NCBI RefSeq assembly: GCF_005924265.1
Contig: NZ_VCLB01000008.1
Span: 124,001-188,000, forward strand
Direction of reading: 5' to 3'
DNA from: Martelella lutilitoris
Lineage (GTDB): Bacteria; Pseudomonadota; Alphaproteobacteria; Rhizobiales; Rhizobiaceae
DNA: 64,000 bases
Shown here: positions 26,716 to 35,536 of the stretch, piece after piece
How the letters are laid out: every line of letters starts with the position of its first letter
Numbering within the stretch: position 1 is the first letter of the stretch
Made by a program: the position numbers and the translations under genes
Notes under the pieces: generated by a model
Seen by the model: the letters and a program-made list of their open reading frames with translations, nothing else
Told to the model about the DNA's origin: nothing
The model's database searches: none

Positions 26716-28029
26716 TCAGGGCTTTTCGATACGGATCACCTGCGGCTTGCCGACGATATAGCCGTCGCTTTCCATCGCCGAGACGGCGTTGCGGACGGAA
26801 AGCTCGGTGGTTGCATGCGTAACCATGATGATCGTCTTGGTCGGCGCCTCGCCGCCGCCATTGGCGGAATGCTGGACGATCGATTCGAGCGAGATCTGGT
26901 TGTCTGCCATGCGGCGGGCAATGGCGGCGATGACGCCGATGCGGTCAACCACGCGCAGGCGGATGAAATAGCCGCCCTCATGGCTGCGCATGCGCGCCTT
27001 CTTGTAGGGCGTCAGCGATTTCGCCGGACGACCAAGCGCTGCCACGGTCTGGATCCCTGGGCGCGACTTGGCGATATCGGCGACATCGCCGAGCACGGCG
27101 GACGCGGTGGCATCGCCGCCCGCGCCGGGACCGACCATCAGCAGGTCGCCGAGGATATCGCTTTCGATCGCAACCGCGTTGGTCACGCCGTCGACCTGGG
27201 CAATCACGGTGTCATGGGGCACCATGGTCGGATGAACCCGCTGCTCGATGCCGCCCTCGGTGCGCTGGGCCACGCCCAGAAGCTTGATCCGGTAGCCGAG
27301 TTCGGCCGCCGCGCGGATATCCTCCTGGGTGATGTTGGAAATCCCCTCCAGATAGATGTCATCGCAGGAAATCTCGCAGCCGAAGGCAAGCGCCGTCATG
27401 ATGGCAAGCTTGTGGGCGGTGTCGTTGCCTTCGATATCGAAGGTCGGATCGGCCTCGGCATAGCCGAGGCGTTGCGCCTCCTGCAGGCAATCCTCGAAGG
27501 ACAGCCCCTCCTTCTCCATCCGGGTCAGGATGTAGTTGCAGGTGCCGTTCATGATGCCGTAGACGCGCGAGATCGTGTTGCCGGTCAGCGATTCGCGCAT
27601 CGCCTTGATCACCGGAATGCCGCCCGCGACCGCCGCCTCGAAATTGAGCAGCAGTCCCTTTTCCTCGGCCGCGGCTGCCAGCGCCACGCCGCTTTCGGCC
27701 AGAAGCGCCTTGTTGGCCGTGACCACGTGGACGCCGCGGGCAAGCGCCGCCTCGACCGCCTCGCGCGCCGCGCCGTCTGCGCCGCCGATCAGTTCGACCA
27801 GAACCTCGATATCGCCGCTCTTTGCCATTTCGACGGGATCATCGAACCATGTCGTGCCGGAAAGGTCGGTGCCGCGATCCTTGTCGCGATTGCGCGCCGA
27901 TACGGCTGTGATCTCGATGGCGCGTCCGCAGGAAACGGCGAGGCTTTCCTGCCGTTCGTGAATGATACGCACGAGCGAAGCGCCGACGGTCCCGAGACCG
28001 GCAACGCCGATTTTCAAGGCATCTGCCAT
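26716..28029 (-). CDS. hom: Homoserine dehydrogenase
   Basis: A 437-residue enzyme reducing aspartate semialdehyde to homoserine for threonine and methionine synthesis. The NAD-binding GLGTVGASL is near the N-terminus. VTANKALLA, GIMNGTCNYILTRM and EADPTFDIEGNDTAHKL mark the catalytic domain, and a C-terminal ACT domain (YFIRLRVVDRIGVIAAIARR) points to threonine feedback. The start at 28029 is set by AGGA nine bases ahead and MADALKIGVAG, the usual N-terminus. An aminotransferase lies 151 bases upstream on the same strand, a common order in alphaproteobacteria. Confidence 0.96.
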   Translation of the reverse strand: MADALKIGVAGLGTVGASLVRIIHERQESLAVSCGRAIEITAVSARNRDKDRGTDLSGTTWFDDPVEMAKSGDIEVLVELIGGADGAAREAVEAALARGVHVVTANKALLAESGVALAAAAEEKGLLLNFEAAVAGGIPVIKAMRESLTGNTISRVYGIMNGTCNYILTRMEKEGLSFEDCLQEAQRLGYAEADPTFDIEGNDTAHKLAIMTALAFGCEISCDDIYLEGISNITQEDIRAAAELGYRIKLLGVAQRTEGGIEQRVHPTMVPHDTVIAQVDGVTNAVAIESDILGDLLMVGPGAGGDATASAVLGDVADIAKSRPGIQTVAALGRPAKSLTPYKKARMRSHEGGYFIRLRVVDRIGVIAAIARRMADNQISLESIVQHSANGGGEAPTKTIIMVTHATTELSVRNAVSAMESDGYIVGKPQVIRIEKP

Positions 28030-28180
28030 GGGGGTATTCCTAGTGGCCCGGATTTCAATGTCGGGCGCCATTCCCGGCACCCGCGCTTCATTTAGATCGT
28101 TTCACGTCGAAATGAAACATCGGGCAGCGGAATTTTGGCCATACGGGGCATGGCGCGACGGCCCTGCCCCGCAGAAAGCC

Positions 28181-29398
28181 TCAACGATGGGCGTTGAGCG
28201 CCACGATATTGTCGGTCGCGACATCGGCGGACGCGAAGAAGCGCTTCAGATTGCGCGCGGCCTGGCGGATGCGATGCTCGTTTTCAACCAGGGCGATGCG
28301 CACATGCTGGTCGCCATGCTCGCCGAAGCCGATGCCCGGCGCGACGGCAACGTCGGCCTTTTCCACCAAAAGCTTGGAAAATTCGAGCGAGCCGAGCGCC
28401 TGGAAAGGTTCGGGTATCTTGGCCCAGGCAAACATGGTCGCCGCAGGCGGGGCGACGTCCCAGCCGGCCTTGCCGAAGCTTTCCACCATCACGTCGCGAC
28501 GCTTGTGGTAGATCGAGCGCACTTCCTCGATATCCTTGCCGTCGCCGTTGAGCGCGTGGGTGGCGGCCACCTGGATCGGCGTGAAGGCGCCGTAGTCGAG
28601 ATAGGACTTCACCCGCGCCAGCGCCGAGATCAGCCGTTCATTGCCGACGGCAAAGCCCATGCGCCAGCCCGGCATGGAGAAGGTCTTCGACATGGAGGTG
28701 AACTCGACGGCGACATCCTTTGCGCCCGGCACCTGCAGAACGGAGGGCGGCGGCGCGCCGTCGAAATAGATCTCCGAATAGGCAAGGTCCGACAGCACGA
28801 TGATCTCGTGCTTGCGGGCAAAGGCGATGATCTCCTTGTAGAAGTCCAGCGTCGCCACATGCGCCGTCGGGTTGGACGGATAGTTGATCACCAGCGCCAG
28901 CGGCTTCGGGATCGAGTGCTTCACCGCACGCTCCAGCGGCGGAAAGAAGCTGTCGTCGGGCTCGACCGACATGGAACGGATCACGCCGCCTGCCATCAGG
29001 AAACCGAAGGCATGGATCGGATAGGTCGGGTTGGGGCAGAGGATCACATCGCCGGGCGCGGTGATCGCCTGGGCCATGTTGGCAAACCCCTCCTTGGAGC
29101 CGAGCGTCGCCACGACCTCGGTCTCGGGATTGAGCTTGACGCCGAAGCGGCGGGCATAATAGCCGGCCTGGGCGCGCCTCAAACCGGGAATACCCTTCGA
29201 CGAGGAATAGCGGTGGGTGCGCGGATCCTGCACGACCTCGCACAGCTTGTCGACGATCGATTGCGGGGTAGGAAGATCGGGATTGCCCATGCCAAGGTCG
29301 ATGATATCGGCGCCCGCCGCTCGCGCGCTCGCCTTCAAACGGTTGACCTGTTCGAAAACGTATGGCGGCAGTCGCCTGACCTTGTGGAACTCTTCCAT
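28181..29398 (-). CDS. Class I/II aminotransferase (AlaC/LL-DAP aminotransferase-like)
   Basis: A 405-residue fold-type I PLP enzyme. DLGMGNPDLPTP, CPNPTYPIH, NYPSNPTAHV and SDLAYSEI are cofactor-site motifs, and the PLP lysine is in TSMSKTFSMPGWRMGF. It resembles AlaC-type alanine or LL-diaminopimelate aminotransferase-like proteins, which cannot be told apart here. The ATG at 29398 is preferred over 29410 because AGGA lies five bases ahead of it. The position upstream of hom suggests a role in the aspartate-family or alanine/pyruvate pathways. Confidence 0.92.
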   Translation of the reverse strand: MEEFHKVRRLPPYVFEQVNRLKASARAAGADIIDLGMGNPDLPTPQSIVDKLCEVVQDPRTHRYSSSKGIPGLRRAQAGYYARRFGVKLNPETEVVATLGSKEGFANMAQAITAPGDVILCPNPTYPIHAFGFLMAGGVIRSMSVEPDDSFFPPLERAVKHSIPKPLALVINYPSNPTAHVATLDFYKEIIAFARKHEIIVLSDLAYSEIYFDGAPPPSVLQVPGAKDVAVEFTSMSKTFSMPGWRMGFAVGNERLISALARVKSYLDYGAFTPIQVAATHALNGDGKDIEEVRSIYHKRRDVMVESFGKAGWDVAPPAATMFAWAKIPEPFQALGSLEFSKLLVEKADVAVAPGIGFGEHGDQHVRIALVENEHRIRQAARNLKRFFASADVATDNIVALNAHR

Positions 29399-29597
29399 TT
29401 TCTTCCTCATGGGATTTTGAAGCTAGGATCCGCGCTCTTCGCAGGATCGACGAAACGAGAGCAGCAAAATGCCACCCAACGCAAGAATCATCTGCACTTG
29501 CGTCAATTTTGGGGCAGAAAAGCTAATACTCTGTTTCATCATTGCCACAGAGGAAGCGCTCCGATCGGTCCGCGCCGAATGAAAAGTCCCGGACGGG

Positions 29598-29795
29598 TTA
29601 TTGACCGGAGGATATCCCGGCGAGCCCGTCCATCTTCTCCGTCATCGCGGAGACATCCTCATCGCTCATCTGCTGATAGGCCGGGCTGATCTCGGTGCAG
29701 ACATCAGGGTCCCCGCATGTGGTGGAGCAGGACGACAGGCCGAGCGATGCGAAAACGGCAAACAGAACGGACAGAGCGACGCGGAATTTTCTCAC
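29598..29795 (-). CDS. Small putative lipoprotein
   Basis: A 65-residue protein from a GTG start reading VRKFRVALSVLFAVFASLGL, followed by SSC. The hydrophobic stretch ending L-S-S-C is a lipobox, so the cysteine would be lipidated and the mature part anchored in the envelope. The mature domain is short and acidic, with two more cysteines (TTCGDPDVC). Longer in-frame ATG starts at 29834 and 29891 would put extra residues before the signal peptide. No family is recognised. It lies next to the ferritin-like gene on the same strand. Confidence 0.6.
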   Translation of the reverse strand: MRKFRVALSVLFAVFASLGLSSCSTTCGDPDVCTEISPAYQQMSDEDVSAMTEKMDGLAGISSGQ

Positions 29796-29911
29796 GGTTT
29801 CAGACCCCCGATTTCGGTCCGGCGCCATCGACATGGCACCGGAACCCTTTGATGCGGCCCGAAATCTGCCCGCTTTGGCCCCGATGCGCAAGCGCTTTGC
29901 CGATTGCGCCC

Positions 29912-30409
29912 TCAGCGGCCGGCACAGCGGCTGAAGGCCGGAAGGTGATTGTTCTCCGAGGCATCCCGCAGCGCCTGCATGACAGTGACGATGTCCGGAT
30001 AGGCGCTGGAGACGGGAATCAGTTGCCCGTCATAAAGCGAGCGGTTCTCAAGCTCGGCATCCACACCGATCTGACAGGCTCCCGCAAGACTGCCGGGAAC
30101 GGCGGCCGCGATCTCCGCCGAGCCGAGCATGGCGTTTTCCGGAACCGCCATGCCATAGGCCTCCATCAGCGCCACGACCGCGCTGGCATGCTGCTGTTCC
30201 GCGGCGACGATGTTGACGAAGGGACGAACCGGGCCGTAGGCGTCAATGACGGCCGTGTAGAAGGCCTCCGCGTGGTACTCGTCCTCCAGCGCGCGTGTCA
30301 GCGCCGCCTGGACATCGTCCGGCAGAACCGGCGCTGCCATGGCTGCCGAGACGCCGCCCATGCCTGCGGCAAGCGCGACGCCCGCCAGAATTGTCGTCGG
30401 AATTCTCAT
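29912..30409 (-). CDS. Exported ferritin-like protein (DUF2202-like)
   Basis: A 165-residue protein with a signal peptide (MRIPTTILAGVALAAGMGG up to about AMA-AP). A four-helix bundle follows with carboxylate/histidine pairs on a ferritin-like pattern: EDEYHAEAFY, AAEQQHA, DAELENRSLYD and SENNHLPAF. Such proteins may bind a di-iron or other metal site in the periplasm, but activity is unknown. GGGAGG precedes the start. A lipoprotein gene follows within about 120 bases, and an inverted repeat lies upstream. Confidence 0.82.
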   Translation of the reverse strand: MRIPTTILAGVALAAGMGGVSAAMAAPVLPDDVQAALTRALEDEYHAEAFYTAVIDAYGPVRPFVNIVAAEQQHASAVVALMEAYGMAVPENAMLGSAEIAAAVPGSLAGACQIGVDAELENRSLYDGQLIPVSSAYPDIVTVMQALRDASENNHLPAFSRCAGR

Positions 30410-30478
30410 CTTTCCATCCTCCCGTTCGGAGATCTCGGCGACCTGCCTTCATGGCCGTCGCTCGATATTGATACTAAT

Positions 30479-30497
30479 ATTCGTATTTACGAATACG
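30479..30497. promoter_or_regulatory. Inverted repeat between ferritin-like gene and sfsA
   Basis: ATTCGTA at 30479-30485 and TACGAAT at 30488-30494 form a perfect inverted repeat with a two-base centre; CGTATT and AATACG give an overlapping one ending at 30497. It lies in the gap between divergent genes and looks like an operator, possibly of an ArsR/SmtB-type regulator by general shape. No regulator is encoded nearby. Confidence 0.5.
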
Positions 30498-30584
30498 AGT
30501 TAATTGTTGGTAAGGTTCGGCGCGCCGCCCCAAAATCGCAGCGGGACGGTTGCGCCCCTGTTCACAGCGCCTAAAACCAAAGCC

Positions 30585-31289
30585 ATGAACTTTGACCCGC
30601 CCCTGCAGCCCGCCTGCCTCATTCGCCGCTACAAGCGGTTTCTGTTCGACGCGGTTATGGAAGATGGCTCCGCGATCACCGGTTCCTGCCCGAATACCGG
30701 TTCCATGCGCGGGCTGACGACGCCCGGGTCGCGCATCTGGCTGTCGCGCAATGACGACGGCAAGCGCAAATATCCGCACCGCTTCGAGCTGATCGAGGCC
30801 GACGGAACCACGGTCGGCGTCAATACGGGACTGCCCAACCGGCTTGCCGAGGAAGCGATCCGCGCCGGGCTGATCGCCGATTTCGCCGAATACACCGACA
30901 TTCGCCGTGAGCAGAAATACGGGCGGCAGAGCCGCATCGACCTCCTCCTGCGCAAGCAAGGCGCGCCGGACCTCTATGTCGAGGTCAAGAATGTTCACTT
31001 TATTCGCACGCCGGGCCTTGCCGAATTTCCTGATTCGGTCACGACGCGCGGCGCGCGCCATCTCGAGGAACTGGCCGACATGGTGGCCGCGGGCAATCGC
31101 GCGGCCATGGTCTATGTCATCCAGCGCAATGATTGCGCGCGCCTGAAGATCGCCGATGATCTTGACCCCGCCTATCACCGGGCGTTCACGGCGGCGCTGG
31201 CTGCCGGCGTCGAGGCTTATGCGATAAAATGCGCGGTGACCTGTGACAGCATCACGCCAGATGCTACAGTGACGCTTGAAGACAAGTGA
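30585..31289 (+). CDS. sfsA: DNA/RNA nuclease SfsA
   Basis: A 234-residue SfsA protein. Landmarks are [36 protein letters not shown] and YVEVKNVHF with the E-x-K nuclease signature, then [13 protein letters not shown]. SfsA was first linked to maltose gene expression and has a restriction-endonuclease-like fold. The ATG at 30585 fits the family N-terminus; the longer frame to 30504 runs through the inverted repeat. It starts the sfsA-map-radC run, with 30 bases before map. Confidence 0.95.
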   Translation: MNFDPPLQPACLIRRYKRFLFDAVMEDGSAITGSCPNTGSMRGLTTPGSRIWLSRNDDGKRKYPHRFELIEADGTTVGVNTGLPNRLAEEAIRAGLIADFAEYTDIRREQKYGRQSRIDLLLRKQGAPDLYVEVKNVHFIRTPGLAEFPDSVTTRGARHLEELADMVAAGNRAAMVYVIQRNDCARLKIADDLDPAYHRAFTAALAAGVEAYAIKCAVTCDSITPDATVTLEDK

Positions 31290-31319
31290 ACGCGACAGCG
31301 CGCGGACGGTGAAGAAATC

Positions 31320-32156
31320 ATGGTGACTTATGTTGATGCGGCCAGCGCGCCGCTGAAGAATGACGGCTCGATCCGCCTCTATGACGCGGAGGCCTTCGAG
31401 CGGATGCGCGAGATCTGCCAGGTCACGGCGGCCTGCCTTGACGGGCTTGCCGATCTCATTGAACCCGGTGTCACGACCGAGGCGATCGACCGTTACGTGC
31501 TCGAATTCGGGCTCGACCACGGCGTCGTGCCGGCAACGCTCGGATACCGGGGCTACAAATATTCGAGCTGCACCTCGATCAACCATGTCGTTTGTCACGG
31601 CATGCCCAACGCCAAGCCGCTGAAGGAAGGCGACATCGTCAATGTCGACGTCACCTTCGTGCGCGACGGCTGGCATGGCGATTCAAGCCGCATGTATCCG
31701 GTGGGCGAGATCAAGCGCGCCGCCGAGCGACTTCTGGAAGTGACCTATGAATCGCTGCTGCGCGGCATCGCGGCGGTCAAGCCGGGCGCGCGCACCGGCG
31801 CCATCGGCGAGGCGATCCAGACCTATGCGGAAAGCGAACGCTGCGCCGTTGTCCGCGATTTCTGCGGTCACGGCGTCGGCCGTCTCTTCCACGACACGCC
31901 GAACATTCTCCACTACGGCCACGCCAATGAGGGCCCGGTGATGAAGGAGGGCATGATCTTCACCATCGAGCCCATGCTCAATCTCGGCAAGCCGCATGTG
32001 AAGGTCCTGAACGACGGCTGGACGGCAGTCACCCGCGACCGCTCACTCTCGGCCCAGTACGAGCATTGCGTCGGCGTGACCAAGGATGGCTGCGAGGTCT
32101 TCACCCTGTCGCCCGGCGGACGCGACCGCCCGGGCCTGCCGGACCTTGCCGGCTGA
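31320..32156 (+). CDS. map: Type I methionine aminopeptidase
   Basis: A 278-residue enzyme removing the initiator methionine from new proteins. The metal ligands are visible in order: two aspartates in [15 protein letters not shown], the histidine in [13 protein letters not shown], and glutamates in FTIEPML and YEHCVGV. HGMPN and the substrate-site histidine in INHVVCHG are present. Length and N-terminus match rhizobial MetAP. It is followed by radC after ten bases. Confidence 0.96.
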   Translation: MVTYVDAASAPLKNDGSIRLYDAEAFERMREICQVTAACLDGLADLIEPGVTTEAIDRYVLEFGLDHGVVPATLGYRGYKYSSCTSINHVVCHGMPNAKPLKEGDIVNVDVTFVRDGWHGDSSRMYPVGEIKRAAERLLEVTYESLLRGIAAVKPGARTGAIGEAIQTYAESERCAVVRDFCGHGVGRLFHDTPNILHYGHANEGPVMKEGMIFTIEPMLNLGKPHVKVLNDGWTAVTRDRSLSAQYEHCVGVTKDGCEVFTLSPGGRDRPGLPDLAG

Positions 32157-32166
32157 CGGAACGCCC

Positions 32167-32988
32167 ATGACGAAACCGCCACGCAAAGACCGGAGCGAAA
32201 GGCAGGAGCCCGCCGGCATGCAGGAGGAAGGCGCTGACGAACGCTCCTTCTTCGCCGACCAGCCGCCGGAACGGCCGCTGCGTGGCAAGCGTCAGGATGC
32301 CGCGGGCGACAAGGATGCGCGCCATGTTCATGGTCACCGCGACCGGCTGCGCACGCGGTTCCGCGAGAGCGGCGCCAACGCGCTCGCCGATTATGAGGTC
32401 CTCGAACTCCTGCTGTTCCGCCTCATTCCGCGCCGCGACACCAAGCCGATCGCCAAGGCGCTGATCGACCGCTTCGGCTCGCTCGGCGGCGTCTTCGGAG
32501 CGCCGCCGGACCTCTTGCAGGAGGTCTCCGGCATCGGCGAGAGCGTCGCCTTCGACCTGAAACTGATTTCCGCGCTTGCCCAGCGCAGCCTCAAGGCCAC
32601 GCTGATGGAGCGCCCGGTGCTGGGCTCGTGGTCGTCGGTGATCGATTATTGCAACGCCGCCATGGCGCACGAGACGCGCGAACAGTTCCGAATCCTGTTC
32701 CTCGACAAGCGCAACAAGCTGATCGCCGACGAGATTCAGGGCGTCGGCACTGTCGATCACACGCCGGTTTATCCGCGCGAGGTGGTCAAGCGAGCGCTCG
32801 AACTTTCGGCGACCGCGATCATCCTCGTCCACAATCACCCCTCCGGCGACCCGACCCCGTCACGGGCGGATATCGACATGACCCATATGATCATCTCCAG
32901 CGCCAAGCCGCTCGGCATCACCGTGCATGACCATATCATCATCGGCAAGGACGGCTATGTCAGCTTCAAGGGGCTGAAACTCATCTGA
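32167..32988 (+). CDS. radC: RadC family JAB1/MPN-type protein
   Basis: A 273-residue RadC protein. An N-terminal disordered, charged segment of about 55 residues precedes a helix-hairpin-helix region ([17 protein letters not shown]) and the JAMM metalloprotease-like motif [16 protein letters not shown]. The family is named for DNA repair, but its biochemical role is unsettled. The start at 32167 follows map closely; an earlier in-frame start overlaps map. Confidence 0.93.
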   Translation: MTKPPRKDRSERQEPAGMQEEGADERSFFADQPPERPLRGKRQDAAGDKDARHVHGHRDRLRTRFRESGANALADYEVLELLLFRLIPRRDTKPIAKALIDRFGSLGGVFGAPPDLLQEVSGIGESVAFDLKLISALAQRSLKATLMERPVLGSWSSVIDYCNAAMAHETREQFRILFLDKRNKLIADEIQGVGTVDHTPVYPREVVKRALELSATAIILVHNHPSGDPTPSRADIDMTHMIISSAKPLGITVHDHIIIGKDGYVSFKGLKLI

Positions 32989-33187
32989 GACCGGGATGGA
33001 CATCGCGCACAGCTTGTGGCTGTATTTAGTGAAACCATCACATTGGGCGATTACAAGGCAATTTCTGACGGGCGGCCGGAAGGCATAAACGGGCGGTTTC
33101 AACCCGAGCGCAAAACCTCTATGAAGGTCTTCATCGTCGTGAGACTTTTCACATCCGGAATTTCAATAACCAAATCGGGGTAGTTTT

Positions 33188-34603
33188 ATGGATTCTTACG
33201 ATCTGGTCGTGATTGGCAGCGGTCCGGCTGGCCGTCGCGCCGCGGTTCAGGCCGCCAAGCTCGGCAAGACCGCGCTGGTCATCGACAAGGGCTCGCAGGT
33301 GGGCGGCGTCTCCGTCCACACGGGCACCATCCCCTCGAAAACCCTGCGCGAAACGGTCCTGAACCTCACCGGCTGGCGCGAGCGCGGCTTCTACGGCCGC
33401 TCCTACCGGGTCAAGCACAAGATCACCGCCGATGACCTGCGCGCCCGCCTGATCAAGACGCTCGACTACGAGATCGACGTTCTCGAATGGCAGTTCGAGC
33501 GCAATCGTGTGGACCAGGTGCGCGGCTTCGCCCATTTCGTCGATCCGCACACGATCGAGATCGAGAAGGATACGGGCGAAATCCAGCGCGTTCACGCCGA
33601 GGCCGTTCTGGTATCCGTCGGCACCCGCCCCTACCGCCCGCCGGAAGTGCCCTTTGACGGCCAGACGGTGATGGATAGCGATGAGCTGCTGAACATCAAA
33701 TCCATCCCGCGTTCGATGATCGTCGTCGGCGCCGGCGTGATCGGCATCGAATATGCGACGATCTTCTCCGCGCTCGACACCCAGGTGATCGTCGTCGAGC
33801 CGCGCGACAGCATGCTCGATTTCATCGACCGCGAAATCCGCGACAATTTCGCAGCCCAGTTGCGCGACCGCAACGTCAAGCTCCTGTTCGGCGCCGGCGC
33901 CGACAAGGTGGAAAAGGCGTCCAACGGCAAGGCGCGGGTGACGCTTTCCAACGGCCGCGTGCTGATGGCCGAATCGGTGCTGTTCGCCGCCGGCCGCCAG
34001 GGTGCGACCGACACGCTCAACCTCGAAGCCGTCGGCCTGAAGGCCGACCATCGCGGCCGGCTGAAGGTCGACCCGATCACCTTCCAGACCGACGTGCCGC
34101 ACATCTATGCCGCCGGCGACGTGATCGGTTTCCCGGCCCTCGCCTCGACCTCGATGGAACAGGGCCGCATCGCCGCCCGCCATGCCGTCGGCGCGGAAGC
34201 GCAGGAGCCGCCGCAATTCTTTCCCTACGGCATTTACGCCGTGCCCGAAATGTCGACCTGCGGCATGACGGAGGAGGAAATCCAGGAGCGCGGCATTCCC
34301 TATGAATGCGGCGTCGCCTTCTTCCGCGAAACCTCGCGCGGCCACATCATGGGCCTGCAGAACGGTCTCCTGAAGATGATCTTCTCGCTCAAGACCCACC
34401 GCCTGCTCGGCGTCCACATCGTCGGCGAAGGCGCGACCGAGCTCATTCACATCGGCCAGGCGGTGCTGAACCTGAAGGGTACTGTCGAATATTTTGTCGA
34501 GAATACCTTCAACTATCCGACGCTGGCCGAAGCCTACAAGATCGCCGGCCTCGATGCCTCCAACCGGATGGCGATGCTGGAAAGCGCCGATCAGGGCGAA
34601 TAG
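33188..34603 (+). CDS. sthA: Soluble pyridine nucleotide transhydrogenase
   Basis: A 471-residue flavoprotein of the pyridine nucleotide-disulfide reductase superfamily that exchanges reducing power between NADPH and NAD. GSGPAGRRAA is the FAD site, VGAGVIGIEYATIF the NAD(P) site and YAAGDVIG the second FAD motif. The two redox cysteines of related disulfide reductases are absent: the segment reads VHTGTIPSKTLRE, which is diagnostic of SthA. It is followed three bases later by a kinase gene, so the two are probably cotranscribed. The 199 bases upstream show no other gene. Confidence 0.94.
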   Translation: MDSYDLVVIGSGPAGRRAAVQAAKLGKTALVIDKGSQVGGVSVHTGTIPSKTLRETVLNLTGWRERGFYGRSYRVKHKITADDLRARLIKTLDYEIDVLEWQFERNRVDQVRGFAHFVDPHTIEIEKDTGEIQRVHAEAVLVSVGTRPYRPPEVPFDGQTVMDSDELLNIKSIPRSMIVVGAGVIGIEYATIFSALDTQVIVVEPRDSMLDFIDREIRDNFAAQLRDRNVKLLFGAGADKVEKASNGKARVTLSNGRVLMAESVLFAAGRQGATDTLNLEAVGLKADHRGRLKVDPITFQTDVPHIYAAGDVIGFPALASTSMEQGRIAARHAVGAEAQEPPQFFPYGIYAVPEMSTCGMTEEEIQERGIPYECGVAFFRETSRGHIMGLQNGLLKMIFSLKTHRLLGVHIVGEGATELIHIGQAVLNLKGTVEYFVENTFNYPTLAEAYKIAGLDASNRMAMLESADQGE

Positions 34604-34606
34604 ACA

Positions 34607-35476
34607 ATGAGCAATGCGCCTGCCGGACGGAACGCTTCGGCAGGCGCCAAATTTGCCCCCTGGCTCGCCCGCTGGCAGCTCGAACCGGACGGCGCGCCGA
34701 TCGCAACAGCAACGGGCGCGCTGCTTCCCGTCCTCCGGGGAACCAAGCCTGCCATGCTGAAGCTCTTCCTGGACGAGGAGGAGAAAACGGGCGCAACGCT
34801 TCTTGGCTGGTGGGCAGGCGATGGCGCTGCTTTCGTCATCGAAGCCGATGACGGCGCAATCTTGATGGAGCGGGCCTGCGGATACCGCTCCCTTTCCGAG
34901 ATGAGCGCCGCCGGCAGAGATGACGCGGCCACGGACATTCTCTGCACCGTTGCCGCCGCACTTCACCGCAAGCGCCCTCTCCCGCCGCCGGACAATCTCG
35001 TCCCGCTGGAGATGCGCTTCAGGGCGCTGTTCGCCCGGGCGTCCGATTTCGGCGGCATCCTGCCGGCCTGTGCCGGTCATGCCCGCGACCTGCTTCAAAG
35101 CCAGACGGATATCCGGCCCCTGCACGGCGATCTCCATCATGCCAATGTGCTGGATTTCGGCAGCCGCGGTTTTCAGGCCATCGATCCCAAGGGCCTGCTC
35201 GGCGAGCGCGACTTCGACCTCGCCAATATCTTCTGCAATCCCGATCTCGCCGACCCGGCGCTTCGGATTGCCCGCGACCCCGTGACATTCGAGCATCGTC
35301 TCGGCCAGATCGCGCGACAGGCCAGGCTCGATCCCGAGCGCCTGTTGCGCTGGATCGCCGCATGGGGCGGACTTTCAGCCACATGGTTCATGCAGGACGA
35401 AGATCCGCGCGCGGACATACCGCTGGAAATCGCGGGGCTTGCGCTTGCGCGCATCGAAGGTCCGCTTGCGCCCTGA
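34607..35476 (+). CDS. APH(6)/hydroxyurea-type antibiotic kinase-like phosphotransferase
   Basis: A 289-residue small-molecule kinase of the aminoglycoside/hydroxyurea phosphotransferase family. The catalytic loop LHGDLHHANVLD carries the Brenner motif with catalytic aspartate and asparagine, and AIDPKGLLGERDFD is the metal-binding segment characteristic of APH(6)-like proteins. The N-lobe lysine is probably in MLKLFLD. Streptomycin resistance is possible, but chromosomal members often have unknown natural substrates. It starts three bases after sthA and ends at a bidirectional terminator. Confidence 0.85.
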   Translation: MSNAPAGRNASAGAKFAPWLARWQLEPDGAPIATATGALLPVLRGTKPAMLKLFLDEEEKTGATLLGWWAGDGAAFVIEADDGAILMERACGYRSLSEMSAAGRDDAATDILCTVAAALHRKRPLPPPDNLVPLEMRFRALFARASDFGGILPACAGHARDLLQSQTDIRPLHGDLHHANVLDFGSRGFQAIDPKGLLGERDFDLANIFCNPDLADPALRIARDPVTFEHRLGQIARQARLDPERLLRWIAAWGGLSATWFMQDEDPRADIPLEIAGLALARIEGPLAP

Positions 35477-35480
35477 AACG

Positions 35481-35512
35481 AAAAAACCGCCCGGCGATGA
35501 ACCGGGCGGCTT
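35481..35512. terminator. Bidirectional terminator between kinase gene and tig
   Basis: CCGCCCGG at 35487-35494 pairs with CCGGGCGG at 35502-35509 around a seven-base loop. Six A on the left become a T run for leftward transcription, and CTTT follows on the right. It serves both convergent genes. Confidence 0.85.
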
Positions 35513-35536
35513 TGATATCCAAACGAGAAGAGGACA

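Noticed and set aside
28099-28118. GTTTCA/TGAAAC hairpin upstream of hom as a terminator or regulatory site
   Set aside because: Only six pairs with no T run, and no clear relation to the flanking genes; may be a dispersed palindrome.
33149-35296. 715-codon open frame on the minus strand
   Set aside because: It lies antisense to sthA and the kinase gene, both strongly recognised; its translation is rich in histidine, arginine and glycine with no domain, as expected for the complement of GC-rich coding sequence.
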